Source of the DNA: VRUE01 sp963702705
Lineage (GTDB): Bacteria; Actinomycetota; Thermoleophilia; Solirubrobacterales; 70-9
DNA length: 64,000 bases
Direction: 5' to 3'
Assembly (NCBI GenBank): GCA_963702705.1
Contig: CAVPDR010000007.1
Coordinates: 635,431 to 699,430 of the forward strand
Part shown: piece by piece, positions 63,868 through 64,000 of the stretch
Numbering within the stretch: position 1 is the stretch's first letter
How the letters are laid out: each line of letters begins with the position of its first letter
Translations under genes and position numbers: made by a program
Notes under the pieces: model-generated
Told to the model about the DNA's origin: nothing
The model's input: only the letters and a program-made list of their open reading frames with translations
Database searches by the model: none

Positions 63868-64000
63868 CTGAATGACCCAACCGTGCCAGGCGCGTCTGGC
63901 AGCCCACCACCGGCAGGCTGTCAGTTCGGTGAACGAAGCCCAACCTATCGTCAGCCTCGGCCGACCGCGACGCGGGCTAACCCCAGCTCAGCGACACGTG
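63868..64000. repeat. Direct repeat, copy 2 (runs off the window)
   Basis: Second copy of the 63222 repeat; similarity still continues at the window edge (GCTAACCCCAGCTCAGCGAC is identical in both). Confidence 0.8.
63872..64000 (+). CDS. Second copy of the helix-turn-helix gene (3' end outside window)
   Basis: Begins MTQPCQARLAAHHRQAVSSV, then NEAQPIVSLGRPRRGLTPAQ, matching the gene at 63226 except for a few substitutions and one extra residue. Frame and start are conserved, suggesting a recent tandem duplication that kept coding capacity. Confidence 0.65.
   Translation, partial: MTQPCQARLAAHHRQAVSSVNEAQPIVSLGRPRRGLTPAQRHV

Overview
The window is GC-rich throughout except for about 500 bases around 15.4-15.9 kb. 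It is densely coding, with many ATGA/GTGA stop-start overlaps and GTG/TTG starts. The gene set (gap-pgk-tpiA beside uvrC-rapZ, PknB-type kinases, TadE-like genes, an Rpf-like secreted transglycosylase, CHAD and PiT/DUF47 genes) suggests an actinobacterium, probably a Thermoleophilia/Solirubrobacterales-like lineage. That placement is inference; no rRNA or tRNA gene was seen. Many housekeeping genes carry single-base indels that look like assembly errors, so several genes are given as one span covering two or more reading frames.

Layout. 0-7 kb: ABC-F ATPase, cytochrome P450, PurU, an Rpf-like transglycosylase, an HD-domain protein and UppP. 7.2-22.5 kb: a large phosphate/polyphosphate locus with an OmpR-type regulator, a regulator lacking a receiver domain, pstSCAB, phoU, ppx, a CHAD protein, ppk1, a DUF47 protein and a PiT transporter. 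Three sets of 11-bp-spaced TTCACA-like repeats lie in front of its regulatory and pst genes. The locus is interrupted by a lower-GC patch with an XRE regulator and by a PHP-glycosyltransferase fusion gene. 22.5-32.5 kb: accessory region with small membrane proteins, TadE-like genes, two VapBC-type toxin-antitoxin pairs, a dehydrogenase, a phosphoesterase and an unusual TadG-VanY-transglycosylase protein. 32.6-44.3 kb: enoyl-CoA hydratase, uvrC, rapZ, an ABC exporter, and glycolysis genes gap-pgk-tpiA-gpmI followed by tgt. 44.3-50.9 kb: a PknB-like kinase, a lipoprotein, a phosphoesterase, argS, a ParA-like protein, and a CcmH/CcmG pair.

50.9-62.7 kb holds the most interesting system. A tightly overlapping operon encodes a membrane RING-type zinc-finger protein, a GH3-like protein, an E2-like enzyme with HPN and catalytic Cys, a membrane FHA protein, a YukD-like ubiquitin fold protein, an E1/ThiF-like enzyme, a membrane-tethered JAB/JAMM protease and MsrA. 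Next to it are a Ser/Thr kinase, two zinc-ribbon membrane proteins and a zinc-ribbon-ABC transporter fusion. I read this as a membrane-associated bacterial ubiquitin-like conjugation pathway wired to phospho-signalling. It has no CD-NTase or type VII secretion genes in view.

62.7-64 kb: a decayed PAS gene and a small locus with a helix-turn-helix protein, a Cys-rich small protein and a second, truncated copy of the helix-turn-helix gene.

A separate theme is structured palindromes. A 44-47 bp element family has one copy between tpiA and gpmI, one inserted in frame inside the PHP-glycosyltransferase gene, and a related element next to purU. Other perfect 19-bp inverted repeats lie at 4.2 and 36.3 kb.
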